Below, one piece after another: positions 10,461-18,356 of a stretch of 64,000 nucleotides of DNA (positions are counted from its first letter, which is position 1; each line of letters starts with the position of its first letter). Position numbers and translations under genes: made by a program. The notes under the pieces were generated by a model that was given only the letters and a program-made list of their open reading frames with translations, was not told the DNA's origin and searched no databases. Source of the DNA: Acinetobacter guillouiae CIP 63.46 (lineage in GTDB: Bacteria; Pseudomonadota; Gammaproteobacteria; Pseudomonadales; Moraxellaceae); the NCBI RefSeq assembly GCF_000368145.1, contig NZ_KB849284.1:1-64000 (forward strand), in the 5' to 3' direction.

Positions 10461-11588
10461 ATGTTGAAGCAAATATCCAATGACCAATATGATGCCATCA
10501 GACTTTGGTATTTGGTTCAACATTCGCTCAGCGCTTTTCGTAAATTAGAAACACATTTTGGTTCTATCGCAAAAGCGCTGCAAGCTGAAAATTTAAACCG
10601 CTGGTCTGAAGCCAAAATTCATAAAAACCATCTTGAAAGAGCCAGTGAATTTTTCAATGCGCTTGGGCAATCCAAATTTCAAGTTTGCTTCGATAAAATT
10701 CAACAACATACAGATTTTATTCTTTTAGATACCGACCCTCATTATCCTCAACAACTGCTACCTTATCCTGATCATCCACCAATTCTATTTGGTAAAGGTG
10801 CATTTCAGAATCTAAGTCAACCGCAAATCGCCATCGTGGGTAGCCGAAAGCCAAGTCCGCATGGCAAACAAGTGGCTTATGATTTTGCTTACTATTTGAG
10901 TGAAAAGGGCTTTTTTATTACCAGTGGCCTAGCACTGGGAATTGATGCCGCTGCACATATGGGTGGACTAAAACACCATCGAACCATTGCGGTGATCGGT
11001 ACAGGCTTAGATCTGGTTTATCCTAGTCAAAATAGACAGTTACAAGAACAAATTTTGCAGCATTCAGGAACGATTTTGACTGAATACCTGCCAGAAACTC
11101 AGCCTATTCAGCGCAATTTTCCCTATCGAAATCGGATCGTGAGTGGTTTGAGCTTAGGTGTTGTTGTCGCAGAAGCACAACTGGGTAGTGGTTCACTGAT
11201 TACGGCGCAAGCTGCCGCAGAACAAGGTAAAGTGATTTTTGCAATTCCAGGGCATATTTATGGAGAGCATCATCAAGGATGTCATCAGCTCATTCGTGAA
11301 GGGGCCATTCTGGTTGATCATCCAGAACAGATTGTTGAAGATTTAGCACTTCCCACCCAATGGCATTGTGCACAACAGTCTGAATCACTCTCCCCAATGC
11401 CAGAAATTCCCGAGCATTTATTTAAGCTGTATCAATTGCTGGATTGGATTGGGCAAGACTTAGATACGCTTGCTCAAAACGCAAATTTAGACATTGCACA
11501 ACTCACAAGCGATCTTATGGAATTAGAACTTTTGGGTCACTGTATTCAACAATCTGGGCTGTACTTACGTTGCCGAGTCAGTTATTAA
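10461..11588 (+). CDS. dprA: DNA-processing protein DprA
   Basis: A 375-residue protein that loads RecA on incoming single-stranded DNA during natural transformation, a hallmark ability of Acinetobacter. The Rossmann-like core shows GSRKPSPHG at about 128-136, TSGLALGIDAAAH at about 155-167, and EAQLGSGSLITAQAAAEQG at about 238-256, all DprA signatures. A C-terminal winged-helix-like domain (about 315-370) is present. It lies between the LysM gene and tsaC, a common gammaproteobacterial order. Confidence 0.95.
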   Translation: MLKQISNDQYDAIRLWYLVQHSLSAFRKLETHFGSIAKALQAENLNRWSEAKIHKNHLERASEFFNALGQSKFQVCFDKIQQHTDFILLDTDPHYPQQLLPYPDHPPILFGKGAFQNLSQPQIAIVGSRKPSPHGKQVAYDFAYYLSEKGFFITSGLALGIDAAAHMGGLKHHRTIAVIGTGLDLVYPSQNRQLQEQILQHSGTILTEYLPETQPIQRNFPYRNRIVSGLSLGVVVAEAQLGSGSLITAQAAAEQGKVIFAIPGHIYGEHHQGCHQLIREGAILVDHPEQIVEDLALPTQWHCAQQSESLSPMPEIPEHLFKLYQLLDWIGQDLDTLAQNANLDIAQLTSDLMELELLGHCIQQSGLYLRCRVSY

Positions 11589-11634
11589 GGTTCACAATAG
11601 TGGCTTATTCCACGAAATGGCAAGGTAAACATAG

Positions 11635-12204
11635 ATGATTACAACCTCAGTTGCTGAAGCTGCACAAATTCTTCAACAAGGTAAAGTCTTGGCTTATCCA
11701 ACAGAGGCAGTATGGGGTTTAGGCTGTGATCCGTTCAATGAACAGGCTTTTTTAGAAATTTTAAGGCTTAAACAACGCCCTATAGAGAAAGGCGTAATTT
11801 TATTGGCAGGACAGCTCTCACAAGTTGAACATCTATTAACAGAAATTGACCCTATTATTCGTGAACAAATCATTCAATCATGGACGCAACGCTCTAGAAC
11901 AGAACGTGCAACAACTTGGCTACTTCCAGCTGATGATAAAATTCCACAATGGATTAAAGGCCAGCATGCTCAGGTTGCGGTTCGTGTAACCAATCACCCT
12001 TTGTGCATTGCCTTATGTAATGCCTTTAATGGCTTTATTGTGTCGACCAGTGCAAATTCGGCAGGTTTAGAACCAGCAAGATCTTTACAACAAGCCAGTC
12101 AATATTTTGGTTCGGAATTGAATTATTTAAACGGCGATCTTGGTTTAAGTCGCGAACCAAGCAAAATCATTGACGCATCTACAGCACAAGTGATTCGGGT
12201 TTAA
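11635..12204 (+). CDS. tsaC: L-threonylcarbamoyladenylate synthase (TsaC/YrdC type)
   Basis: A 189-residue YrdC-domain protein that makes threonylcarbamoyl-AMP for the t6A37 modification of ANN-reading tRNAs. Family features are YPTEAVWGLGCDPFN near the start, the RLKQRPIEKG segment (usual KxR substrate site), and VSTSANSAG at about 135-144. It is the short TsaC form without the extra Sua5 domain. It follows dprA by 46 bases. Confidence 0.94.
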   Translation: MITTSVAEAAQILQQGKVLAYPTEAVWGLGCDPFNEQAFLEILRLKQRPIEKGVILLAGQLSQVEHLLTEIDPIIREQIIQSWTQRSRTERATTWLLPADDKIPQWIKGQHAQVAVRVTNHPLCIALCNAFNGFIVSTSANSAGLEPARSLQQASQYFGSELNYLNGDLGLSREPSKIIDASTAQVIRV

Positions 12205-12237
12205 ACACGTTAAAATATTCATTCAAACATGAGTTCA

Positions 12238-12445
12238 GGGCCTGTTGGAATTTCATAAATGGCTTGCGTTGTAGGTTAAAATTGAGCATGAGACGTATAC
12301 GTCGTAAAGCAGGAAACGAAGAGAATAGCGAGACTATTTTCGAGTTTCATAACGTAGGCTGAGATAATTTTAGCCACAACCCTGAGCAAGAACAAAGCAT
12401 TGCTTTGTTTGCAGCGCAAGGCGTAGACGAATTGTCAACAGACCC
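12238..12445. mobile_element. MITE-like element with IS5-type ends, 208 bp
   Basis: The ends are inverted repeats: GGGCCTGTTG at 12238-12247 and CAACAGACCC at 12436-12445 (9 of 10 match). The similarity extends imperfectly to about 36 bases, including a shared CTTGCG.TG. Both ends are flanked by TCA (12235-12237 and 12446-12448), a 3-bp target duplication of TNA type. There is no coding capacity. Inside are the palindrome GACGTATACGTC and the stem AACAAAGCA/TGCTTTGTT. GGG-type ends and TNA duplications are known for IS5-family (IS1031-like) elements, so this is probably a non-autonomous derivative. It sits 33 bases after tsaC. Confidence 0.72.
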
Positions 12446-12466
12446 TCAATATTACCAATAAAAAGG

Positions 12467-12591
12467 CAAAAAAAAACTCAGCCACATATAGGGTTGGCTG
12501 AGTATAAAAAAGGATGCGTTAAACACATCCAGAGGGTATGAAAAATTCAGTGTAGAACAATTTAATTAAGAAATTCTTAATTCGCTACGAT
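12467..12591 (-). ncRNA. candidate small RNA, about 125 nt, on the reverse strand
   Basis: A complete transcription unit without a reading frame can be read on the reverse strand. A promoter (-35 TTGTAT at 12621-12626, 17-base spacer, -10 GATAAT at 12598-12603) would start RNA near 12591. The RNA then holds an inverted repeat (9-bp arms at 12564-12572 and 12574-12582), a stem GGATG/CATCC (12512-12530), and a 9-bp terminator stem (12476-12484 with 12495-12503) followed by nine U (12468-12476). It lies between the MITE and an EamA gene. No known RNA family was recognised. Confidence 0.55.
12476..12503 (-). terminator. intrinsic terminator of the candidate small RNA
   Basis: ACTCAGCCA / TGGCTGAGT, a perfect 9-bp stem with a 10-base loop, followed on the reverse strand by nine T (12468-12476). 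On the forward strand the hairpin is followed by A residues, so it acts leftward and is not the tsaC terminator. Confidence 0.8.
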
Positions 12592-12597
12592 GAAAAT

Positions 12598-12626
12598 ATT
12601 ATCCTATAAATTTTTTTTGAATACAA
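12598..12626 (-). promoter_or_regulatory. sigma70 promoter for the candidate small RNA
   Basis: Reverse-strand TTGTAT, a 17-base A/T-rich spacer, then GATAAT: five of six matches in each hexamer to the sigma70 consensus at ideal spacing. The nearest gene on this strand upstream (EamA permease) ends at 12839, and no reading frame follows before the terminator at 12468-12503. Confidence 0.5.
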
Positions 12627-12838
12627 ATATATTCTTCTGAGCAAGATCTGTTCATTTGAGTGAATTGCAAATAACTTGGATTTCAATAATAAAACTAAGT
12701 GTTTAAATTTGTTTTACTATTTGAATTTTCAACAGTTAAATCACTAATTAAAAAACAAATTTTGCTCAGATTTAACACTTAAAAAGCGTTAAAAATAAAG
12801 ATTTAAATGAACAATTTTCACTCAAAACACTTTAAATT

Positions 12839-13753
12839 TTAACTCAATAATGTACTTTTTTTGACACTAAGTGACTTTTTTTGTGCCAATGCAATTCCTA
12901 CTAAAATGACAATACCACCAATTGTATGCGATATCGTCCAAGCCTCATGCAACCAGAAGTAGGCAATGATTGCAGTAAATACTGGCATTAAATTCATAAA
13001 AATGCTGGTTCGATTTGGACCTAGATATTGCACAGCCATCATCCACAATAAAGGTGCAACAAGAGAAGGTAATATACCCGCATATAAAACGCTAGCGACA
13101 TTACCTTGGTTAATCGCATCAATGCCATAATAAAGCACAAATGGTAAATGGTAGACCAAGGTCAACGCAATTTGCACATAGAGACTCAACAGTAATGGAA
13201 CTTTCAATTGCCATTTTTTCAGAAAAACCCCATAAAAAGCATAAAAGAACACAGCCAAGACCATGATCAAATCACCAGAGTGCCCTGCCAATTGAGTCAA
13301 GTTGCTAAAATCCCCTCGGCCAATCACATACAGTAAACCAAGAAAAGACAAGATACTGCCGACAACAGCGAAGCGATTGGGAATTTCACGTAAAATAAGA
13401 ATCGAAACAAAAATGGTAAATACTGGAATAAAGGCGTTGATAATGCCCATATTGGTTGCTGTGGTGTAATGCGCTGCGCTATATGCCAAGCCTTGATACA
13501 AGAACATACCAAAAGCACTCAGCACCACAAATTGCATAAAATGTTGTTTAACCAAATGACGTTGCTTCCACACTTGGGGCAACATAAATGGGGTCAAAAT
13601 AATAAATGCCACTAACCAGCGATAAAAGCTAATACTGACAGGTGAAATATAATCCGAAACATAACGTGTAACTGCAATATTCATTGACCAAATCAATACT
13701 GCAATGATCGGTAAACTGATTGCCCACCACATGGGTTTTGAATTGCTATACAT
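12839..13753 (-). CDS. EamA-family (DMT superfamily) permease
   Basis: A 304-residue integral membrane protein with about ten membrane helices in two EamA repeats of five (about 10-150 and 155-295). Such proteins export amino acids, metabolites or drugs; the substrate cannot be deduced. Repeat signatures such as SPVSISFYRWLVAFIIL and the second-half block LVAPLLWMMAVQYLGPNRTSI fit the family. It has its own transcription unit, leftward, with the TetR gene upstream also leftward. Confidence 0.88.
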   Translation of the reverse strand: MYSNSKPMWWAISLPIIAVLIWSMNIAVTRYVSDYISPVSISFYRWLVAFIILTPFMLPQVWKQRHLVKQHFMQFVVLSAFGMFLYQGLAYSAAHYTTATNMGIINAFIPVFTIFVSILILREIPNRFAVVGSILSFLGLLYVIGRGDFSNLTQLAGHSGDLIMVLAVFFYAFYGVFLKKWQLKVPLLLSLYVQIALTLVYHLPFVLYYGIDAINQGNVASVLYAGILPSLVAPLLWMMAVQYLGPNRTSIFMNLMPVFTAIIAYFWLHEAWTISHTIGGIVILVGIALAQKKSLSVKKSTLLS

Positions 13754-13873
13754 AATTTTGACTGTCGAATAGGATCTGAAAATGATTATCGATGAAGTCG
13801 GAATAAATTTAAATATGGCATTTCAGACATCTATAGGGCTTTTCAGACAAATGCTATTTTATATATTTTAAAC

Positions 13874-14518
13874 TTAAAATAATTCCCAAGTTTTGATTGC
13901 TAAAGTCACCACACTTTGTAACTGTTCAGCACCAACCCCATCACGGGCTTGCATGGTTAAACCTTGGATCACCGTTGAATAATAATCTGTCATCGCTTGA
14001 ATATTGGCGTGTGGGTTTAAGTCACCTTCTTTGACACCCTGTTGCAAACGTTGGTAGATATTTTCTTTGACTTGTTGTCTTTTCAACAAGAGATCATGCT
14101 GAATCGGTGCATGTTCTTGTGAACAATTCATGGTTGCGGTAACCAACATACAGCCCGTCGGTTTATTCTGTTGAACCAGTTTTTTAAGGTTTTCATACAA
14201 ATAAATTTCAATAGCGATTTTTGCTGTTTTGGCTTGTTGAAAAATAACTTCCAAAGGACATGCCTCATGCTTTAAGTAGTACTCCAAACAGGCATGAAAC
14301 AGCTGTGATTTGTCCCCAAAACTACTATATATACTGGGTGCAGTAAGATTTAAGGCTTTGGTTAAATCGCTCATCGATGTGGATTCATAGCCATATTCCC
14401 AGAACAACAACATGGCTTTTTGTAGCGCTTGTTGTTCATCAAAACATTTAGGACGACCACGCCCACGCTTAGGTGCTTGTTTTTCAGCGACTAAAGCATG
14501 TTTTTCAGAATCAGCCAT
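13874..14518 (-). CDS. TetR family regulator of the adjacent MFS exporter
   Basis: A 214-residue TetR protein. I start it at the ATG at 14518 (MADSEKH): the frame is open further upstream, but that part is hydrophobic, A/T-rich and overlaps operator DNA. The N-terminus has an AT-hook-like KRGRGRPK tract just before the helix-turn-helix (SMSDLTKALNLTAPSIYSSF with the family Tyr). The C-terminal domain resembles the YjdC/TetR_C group, with CLEYY and a conserved GCMLVTA block. It is divergent from the MFS gene at 14662 and two palindromic sites lie between them, so it probably represses that gene until an inducer binds. Confidence 0.88.
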   Translation of the reverse strand: MADSEKHALVAEKQAPKRGRGRPKCFDEQQALQKAMLLFWEYGYESTSMSDLTKALNLTAPSIYSSFGDKSQLFHACLEYYLKHEACPLEVIFQQAKTAKIAIEIYLYENLKKLVQQNKPTGCMLVTATMNCSQEHAPIQHDLLLKRQQVKENIYQRLQQGVKEGDLNPHANIQAMTDYYSTVIQGLTMQARDGVGAEQLQSVVTLAIKTWELF

Positions 14519-14538
14519 AACTTTCACATATATTTTTA

Positions 14539-14550
14539 TAACGAACATTA
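14539..14550. promoter_or_regulatory. TetR operator-like half, copy 1 (imperfect)
   Basis: TAACGAACATTA resembles the perfect palindrome TAACGATCGTTA found 57 bases away (10 of 12 identical). It lies 20 bases upstream of the tetR start, a good place for autorepression. Confidence 0.45.
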
Positions 14551-14595
14551 TTAAATTAATTGACAACACAAAATTAATCAAATATTTTATTTTTA

Positions 14596-14607
14596 TAACG
14601 ATCGTTA
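14596..14607. promoter_or_regulatory. TetR operator-like palindrome, copy 2 (perfect)
   Basis: TAACGATCGTTA is a perfect 12-base palindrome located 55 bases before the MFS start codon, within the divergent promoter region. Symmetric sites of the form TAACGnnCGTTA are typical for TetR regulators that control exporters. Confidence 0.6.
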
Positions 14608-14661
14608 ATGAATTAAAAAATACCTCCATATGCTTTCGCTTTACAGCAGGAATATATCTTC

Positions 14662-15906
14662 ATGAATATGATGCAATCAGAAGTTTCAGAACCACAGTCC
14701 TCTGAGATTCCCCCCAGTAGCCAAGGGAGCTGGTTGGCGCTATTAACCGTTGCAATTACTGCTTTTGCTTTGGTCACCAGTGAGTTTCTCCCAATTGGTG
14801 TCCTCAACGACATTTCCAGTGATTTGCATGTATCTGTTGGTACAGCGGGTTTGATGATCACTCTCCCAGGGATCATGGCCGCCATAGCAGCACCACTCCT
14901 TCCCGTTCTAGTCAAAAATTTAGATCGACGTTACTTACTCCTAGCCTTGTCTGCAACGATGGTGTTTGCCAATGCCATCACTGCAATTGCATCAACTTTT
15001 GAAATTTTATTGCTGAGCCGTTTCATTCTTGGATTTGCAATTGGTGGATTTTGGGCGACTGCGATTGCCTTAAGTGGTCGTTTAGCACCAAGCCATTTAC
15101 CTATTGCGAAAGCAACAGCAACTGTCATGGCTGGGGTAACTTTAGCCACTGTTCTTGGTGTACCGATTGGGACATGGCTAAGTGATGCATATGGCTGGCG
15201 AACATCATTTGGAATTACCTCCGCCATCGGCTTCGTTGTTTTACTGTTGGGAATTAAATTTATCCCAAGTTTAAAACCAGAATCTGCCATTCATTTTAAA
15301 GACTTACCTGCATTGCTAAGAATCAGTAAAGCCAGACAAGGTTTGATTATTATTTTGTTGATTGGTTTAGCTCATTTTTCATCATATAGCTATCTGACCC
15401 CGTTCTTTAAAAATTCAGCAGGCTTTGACAGTGCTACCATCAGTTCGCTACTGCTATTATTTGGTATCGCCGGTATCTTTGGTAATGCTTTTGCTGGTTA
15501 TAGCGGTAATTTGAATGTGCGTTATACCTTTGCATTCGTTGCCATCTGTTTTGCGGTTGTATTCTTTGGCTTTCCTCTATTTGCAATTCATCCATCAGGC
15601 GCCTTTATTCTTACAGCGCTTTGGGGCTTTGCATTTGGTGCATTTCCAACCACTGCCAATATTTGGATGTTTTTACACGCCCCTCAAGCTGTAGAAAAAG
15701 GCATGCCGTTATTTGTTGGTTTCTTCCAAGTGATGATTGCAACAGGTGCATTAATCGGTGGCTATGTTGTTGACCATTTTAATGCCAACATTTTATTGTA
15801 TAGTGTACTGAGTTTTATCCTTTTGGCCTTTATTTCAATCTTCACGCTGAGTCGTGGATTAAATAACCCCAAAGCTGAAAACACTGCCATTCAATGTGAG
15901 AGTTAA
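14662..15906 (+). CDS. MFS efflux transporter (AraJ/NepI-like, DHA1 family)
   Basis: A 414-residue transporter with about twelve membrane helices. Family marks are SEFLPIGVLNDISSDL in helix 1, the loop 2-3 region NLDRRYLLLA, and GFWATAIALSGRLAP in helix 4. These match the DHA1 sugar/purine-nucleoside exporter group. It is probably a proton antiporter; the substrate is not predictable. The start has AGGA 10 bases upstream. The AraC gene follows 12 bases after the stop, so the two are cotranscribed and under the divergent TetR. Confidence 0.9.
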   Translation: MNMMQSEVSEPQSSEIPPSSQGSWLALLTVAITAFALVTSEFLPIGVLNDISSDLHVSVGTAGLMITLPGIMAAIAAPLLPVLVKNLDRRYLLLALSATMVFANAITAIASTFEILLLSRFILGFAIGGFWATAIALSGRLAPSHLPIAKATATVMAGVTLATVLGVPIGTWLSDAYGWRTSFGITSAIGFVVLLLGIKFIPSLKPESAIHFKDLPALLRISKARQGLIIILLIGLAHFSSYSYLTPFFKNSAGFDSATISSLLLLFGIAGIFGNAFAGYSGNLNVRYTFAFVAICFAVVFFGFPLFAIHPSGAFILTALWGFAFGAFPTTANIWMFLHAPQAVEKGMPLFVGFFQVMIATGALIGGYVVDHFNANILLYSVLSFILLAFISIFTLSRGLNNPKAENTAIQCES

Positions 15907-15918
15907 GTCTTTTCAACT

Positions 15919-16665
15919 ATGTATTCAGCGCTGATTTCTGTAGAAGAATTTTTCTACCAAAAGCATGATGTAGTGACACCCCATTCAAATTTATGGGGTG
16001 ATTTTAATTTGAGTTTAAATGGGACTTTAGAACTCAATGTCGCAGAACAAACCTATCTGTCTCCACCAAGTTATGGTTTGTGGATTCCGCCGCAAACCGA
16101 ACATTGTTGTACAGCTGTGGATGATCAACTGACGCATTACATCTGTATCCGTATTCATCCTCAGCTTTGTCAAAGCTTATCCCAAAGCACAAAGACTTTA
16201 AGTATTCGCCCTTTTTTACGTCATACCATTGAAGAAGTTTTAGAGCAGCAGAAACAAGGGATTCCATCATCTCCCTATTATCAACACTTATTAGAACTGT
16301 TGGTCGATCAAATCCAAAATAGTGTGTGTTATGAGCATTATTTACCGCAAACCAACCATCCCACACTCAAGCCTATTCTTGAGCATTTGTCGGATACAAC
16401 ACGCTTCCCCCAAAGCCTTCAAGAAATTCTCGATACTTTTCAGATTACTGAACGGCATGCACTTAGACTTAGCCAAGAGCACCTTAAACTTTCGCTGTCT
16501 GAATGGCGTAATCGCGCCAAGATTATTTATGCAATCTCATTGATCCAACAAGGCATCTCAATTAAAAAAATTAGCTTAGACCTCGGCTATCAACACACAT
16601 CCAGCTTCATTGAGTTTTTTAAGCGTTACACTCATCAAACCCCAGCACAAATGCGAAATCTTTAA
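15919..16665 (+). CDS. AraC family transcriptional regulator with cupin N-terminus
   Basis: A 248-residue regulator. Residues 1-110 form a cupin-like sensor (VTPHSNLWGDFNLSLNGTLEL and YGLWIPPQTEHCC are typical of this group), and residues about 155-245 form a double HTH_18 domain ending IKKISLDLGYQHTSSFIEFFKRYTHQTPAQMR. It follows the MFS gene in one operon. It likely regulates that exporter or its own operon. Confidence 0.9.
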   Translation: MYSALISVEEFFYQKHDVVTPHSNLWGDFNLSLNGTLELNVAEQTYLSPPSYGLWIPPQTEHCCTAVDDQLTHYICIRIHPQLCQSLSQSTKTLSIRPFLRHTIEEVLEQQKQGIPSSPYYQHLLELLVDQIQNSVCYEHYLPQTNHPTLKPILEHLSDTTRFPQSLQEILDTFQITERHALRLSQEHLKLSLSEWRNRAKIIYAISLIQQGISIKKISLDLGYQHTSSFIEFFKRYTHQTPAQMRNL

Positions 16666-16853
16666 GATTGGGGTATTTTTCAAGCAGCCTAATTCCGCTT
16701 TATTGATAAGTTTATATACAAAAATACTATAGAAAATTGCCTTAAAATTGTGCATTTTGCATCTTATGCTCTAGATTAAGCATATAACTTTTTGAATTTG
16801 TATATATTACCGTCAAATTCATAAGAATTTTAAATAATGAAGGGTTCGAATAA

Positions 16854-17378
16854 ATGAAAAAATTACTACTAGCTACACTATGTGCTTCAGCGTTTGCTTT
16901 AACTGCATGTGATAAAAAACCAGCTGATTCAGCTTCAGGAACTGAGAACAAACCTGCTGCAGCTGCGGTTTCTTTAAGTACCAACAATACTGCTGATATC
17001 AAAAGCGATTTAACTGCACTTCAAACAATGTCTACAGCGAAAGCTAAAGAAGCATTGAACTTCCAAACAGAAGTGATGCAAGCTGCACAAAAGGGTGATA
17101 AAGATGCACTGAAAGGTGTTGTCGATAAAATGAAAACTTATGTGGATGGTTTCAACAAAGATCTTGATGGTTTAGCACTTAAAAGTACTGAAGTTGCGTC
17201 TGTACGTGACAAAATGAAAGAGTCAAATAACCTAGGCGTTGAAATGTCTGAAGCTGGTTTAGCGACTTCACCAGATCCACAAAAAATCATGGAACTACAA
17301 AAGAAAGGTACTGAGTTACAACAAAGCCTGTTAACTGAAATGCAAGCACTTCAAGCCAAAGCAAACGCTGCACCATAA
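16854..17378 (+). CDS. lipoprotein, paralogue of the 18357 gene
   Basis: A 174-residue exported protein with a lipobox LTAC at about residues 16-19 (acylated Cys19), an Ala-rich linker, and a helical coiled-coil-like domain at about 40-172. The block GFNKDLDGLALKSTEVASVR matches GFNTALISLDLKSQEIDGIR in the lipoprotein at 18357, so the two are paralogues on either side of the peroxidase gene. It ends at a strong terminator, so it is a single-gene unit. The function is unknown. Confidence 0.82.
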   Translation: MKKLLLATLCASAFALTACDKKPADSASGTENKPAAAAVSLSTNNTADIKSDLTALQTMSTAKAKEALNFQTEVMQAAQKGDKDALKGVVDKMKTYVDGFNKDLDGLALKSTEVASVRDKMKESNNLGVEMSEAGLATSPDPQKIMELQKKGTELQQSLLTEMQALQAKANAAP

Positions 17379-17402
17379 TCGATTAAATTTGATGCAGTTT
17401 TT

Positions 17403-17431
17403 AAAAGCAGATCCTATGATCTGCTTTTTTT
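17403..17431 (+). terminator. terminator of the 16854 lipoprotein gene
   Basis: AAAGCAGATC / GATCTGCTTT with a CTAT loop, then a T-run: a perfect 10-bp stem 25 bases after the stop codon. Confidence 0.85.
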
Positions 17432-17532
17432 ATTACACTTATATACAAATGTAACTTGCTGAAATCTTGGAATATCGCTAAAACATTAGACATATTTCTA
17501 ATCACTGTCTTTTGATTTTTAAGGATACCCCT

Positions 17533-18078
17533 ATGAGCAATTCCGTTTATGACATCCCAGTCAATACCATCAAAGGTGAAGCGACGACCTTGAATCAATA
17601 TCAAGGTAAAGTTCTTTTAATCGTTAACGTTGCATCTAAATGTGGCCTTACTCCACAATATGAAGGTTTAGAAAAACTATATACTGAAAAGAAAGATCAA
17701 GGTTTAGAAATCCTCGGCTTTCCTGCAAATAACTTTCTTGCGCAAGAGCCTGGAACAAATGATGAAATCGAGCAATTTTGCTCTTTAACTTACAATGTCG
17801 ACTTCCCGCTTTTTGCTAAAATTTCAGTTGCTGGTGATGATAAACATCCACTTTATGACAGCTTAATTCATGCAATCCCTGAACGTATTGGTGAAGGTCC
17901 TTGGTGGAAAGACTTAGTCGATTATGGCTTAACACCAAACCCAAAACCTGAAGTCCTTTGGAACTTTGAAAAATTCTTAATCGGTAAAAATGGCGAAATC
18001 GTGGCACGTTTTGCACCAGATATCACTGCTGATGATCCACGAATTACATCTGCGATTGAAGCTGAATTAGCAAAATAG
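17533..18078 (+). CDS. glutathione peroxidase family protein (thiol type)
   Basis: A 181-residue GPx-family enzyme that reduces hydroperoxides, usually with thioredoxin or glutathione. I start it at the ATG at 17533, with AAGGA 8 bases upstream. The peroxidatic Cys37 is in VNVASKCGLTPQY (Cys in place of selenocysteine). The Gln of the tetrad is in LAQEPGTNDEI and the Trp/Asn in LWNFEKFL. The second block reads GFPANNF where most thiol-type enzymes have GFPCNQF, so the usual resolving Cys is Ala, although other residues may take over. Terminator-like stems lie on both sides. Confidence 0.92.
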   Translation: MSNSVYDIPVNTIKGEATTLNQYQGKVLLIVNVASKCGLTPQYEGLEKLYTEKKDQGLEILGFPANNFLAQEPGTNDEIEQFCSLTYNVDFPLFAKISVAGDDKHPLYDSLIHAIPERIGEGPWWKDLVDYGLTPNPKPEVLWNFEKFLIGKNGEIVARFAPDITADDPRITSAIEAELAK

Positions 18079-18127
18079 ATCGAGCATTAAAAGCACTATG
18101 CTTTAAATAAATTTTTATATTTTGCAG

Positions 18128-18160
18128 TTTTGATCGAAAATTTTATATTTTCGATCAAAA
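18128..18160. terminator. long hairpin after the glutathione peroxidase gene
   Basis: A perfect 14-bp inverted repeat (TTTTGATCGAAAAT / ATTTTCGATCAAAA) with a 5-base TTTAT loop, 50 bases after the gpx stop. A/T-rich flanks on both sides but no clean T-run afterwards, so the role as terminator is probable but not certain. Confidence 0.6.
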
Positions 18161-18356
18161 TCCCTCTAGCTTTATTCACAATTTAAAATTTCGAAACCTT
18201 CAATGGCGTACTAAAAATGCATTCTTTTTTGCTTTTGTTTGAGTAGAAATGAATCTCTAAAGTTACAGACTGTATGTCCTTTGCAACAATCCTCAATCTC
18301 TACACTTTTGCAAATTATAGTGAATTCATAACCGATTAAATTACTTTTGGACAACG

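Noticed and set aside
13769-13800. Fur-box-like stretch (AAAATGATTATC) upstream of the EamA gene
   Set aside because: Only about half of the 19-base consensus matches and there is no second half; too weak to report as a site.
14613-15290. Long reverse-strand frames inside the MFS exporter gene
   Set aside because: They are antisense shadows of a clear transporter gene with family motifs.
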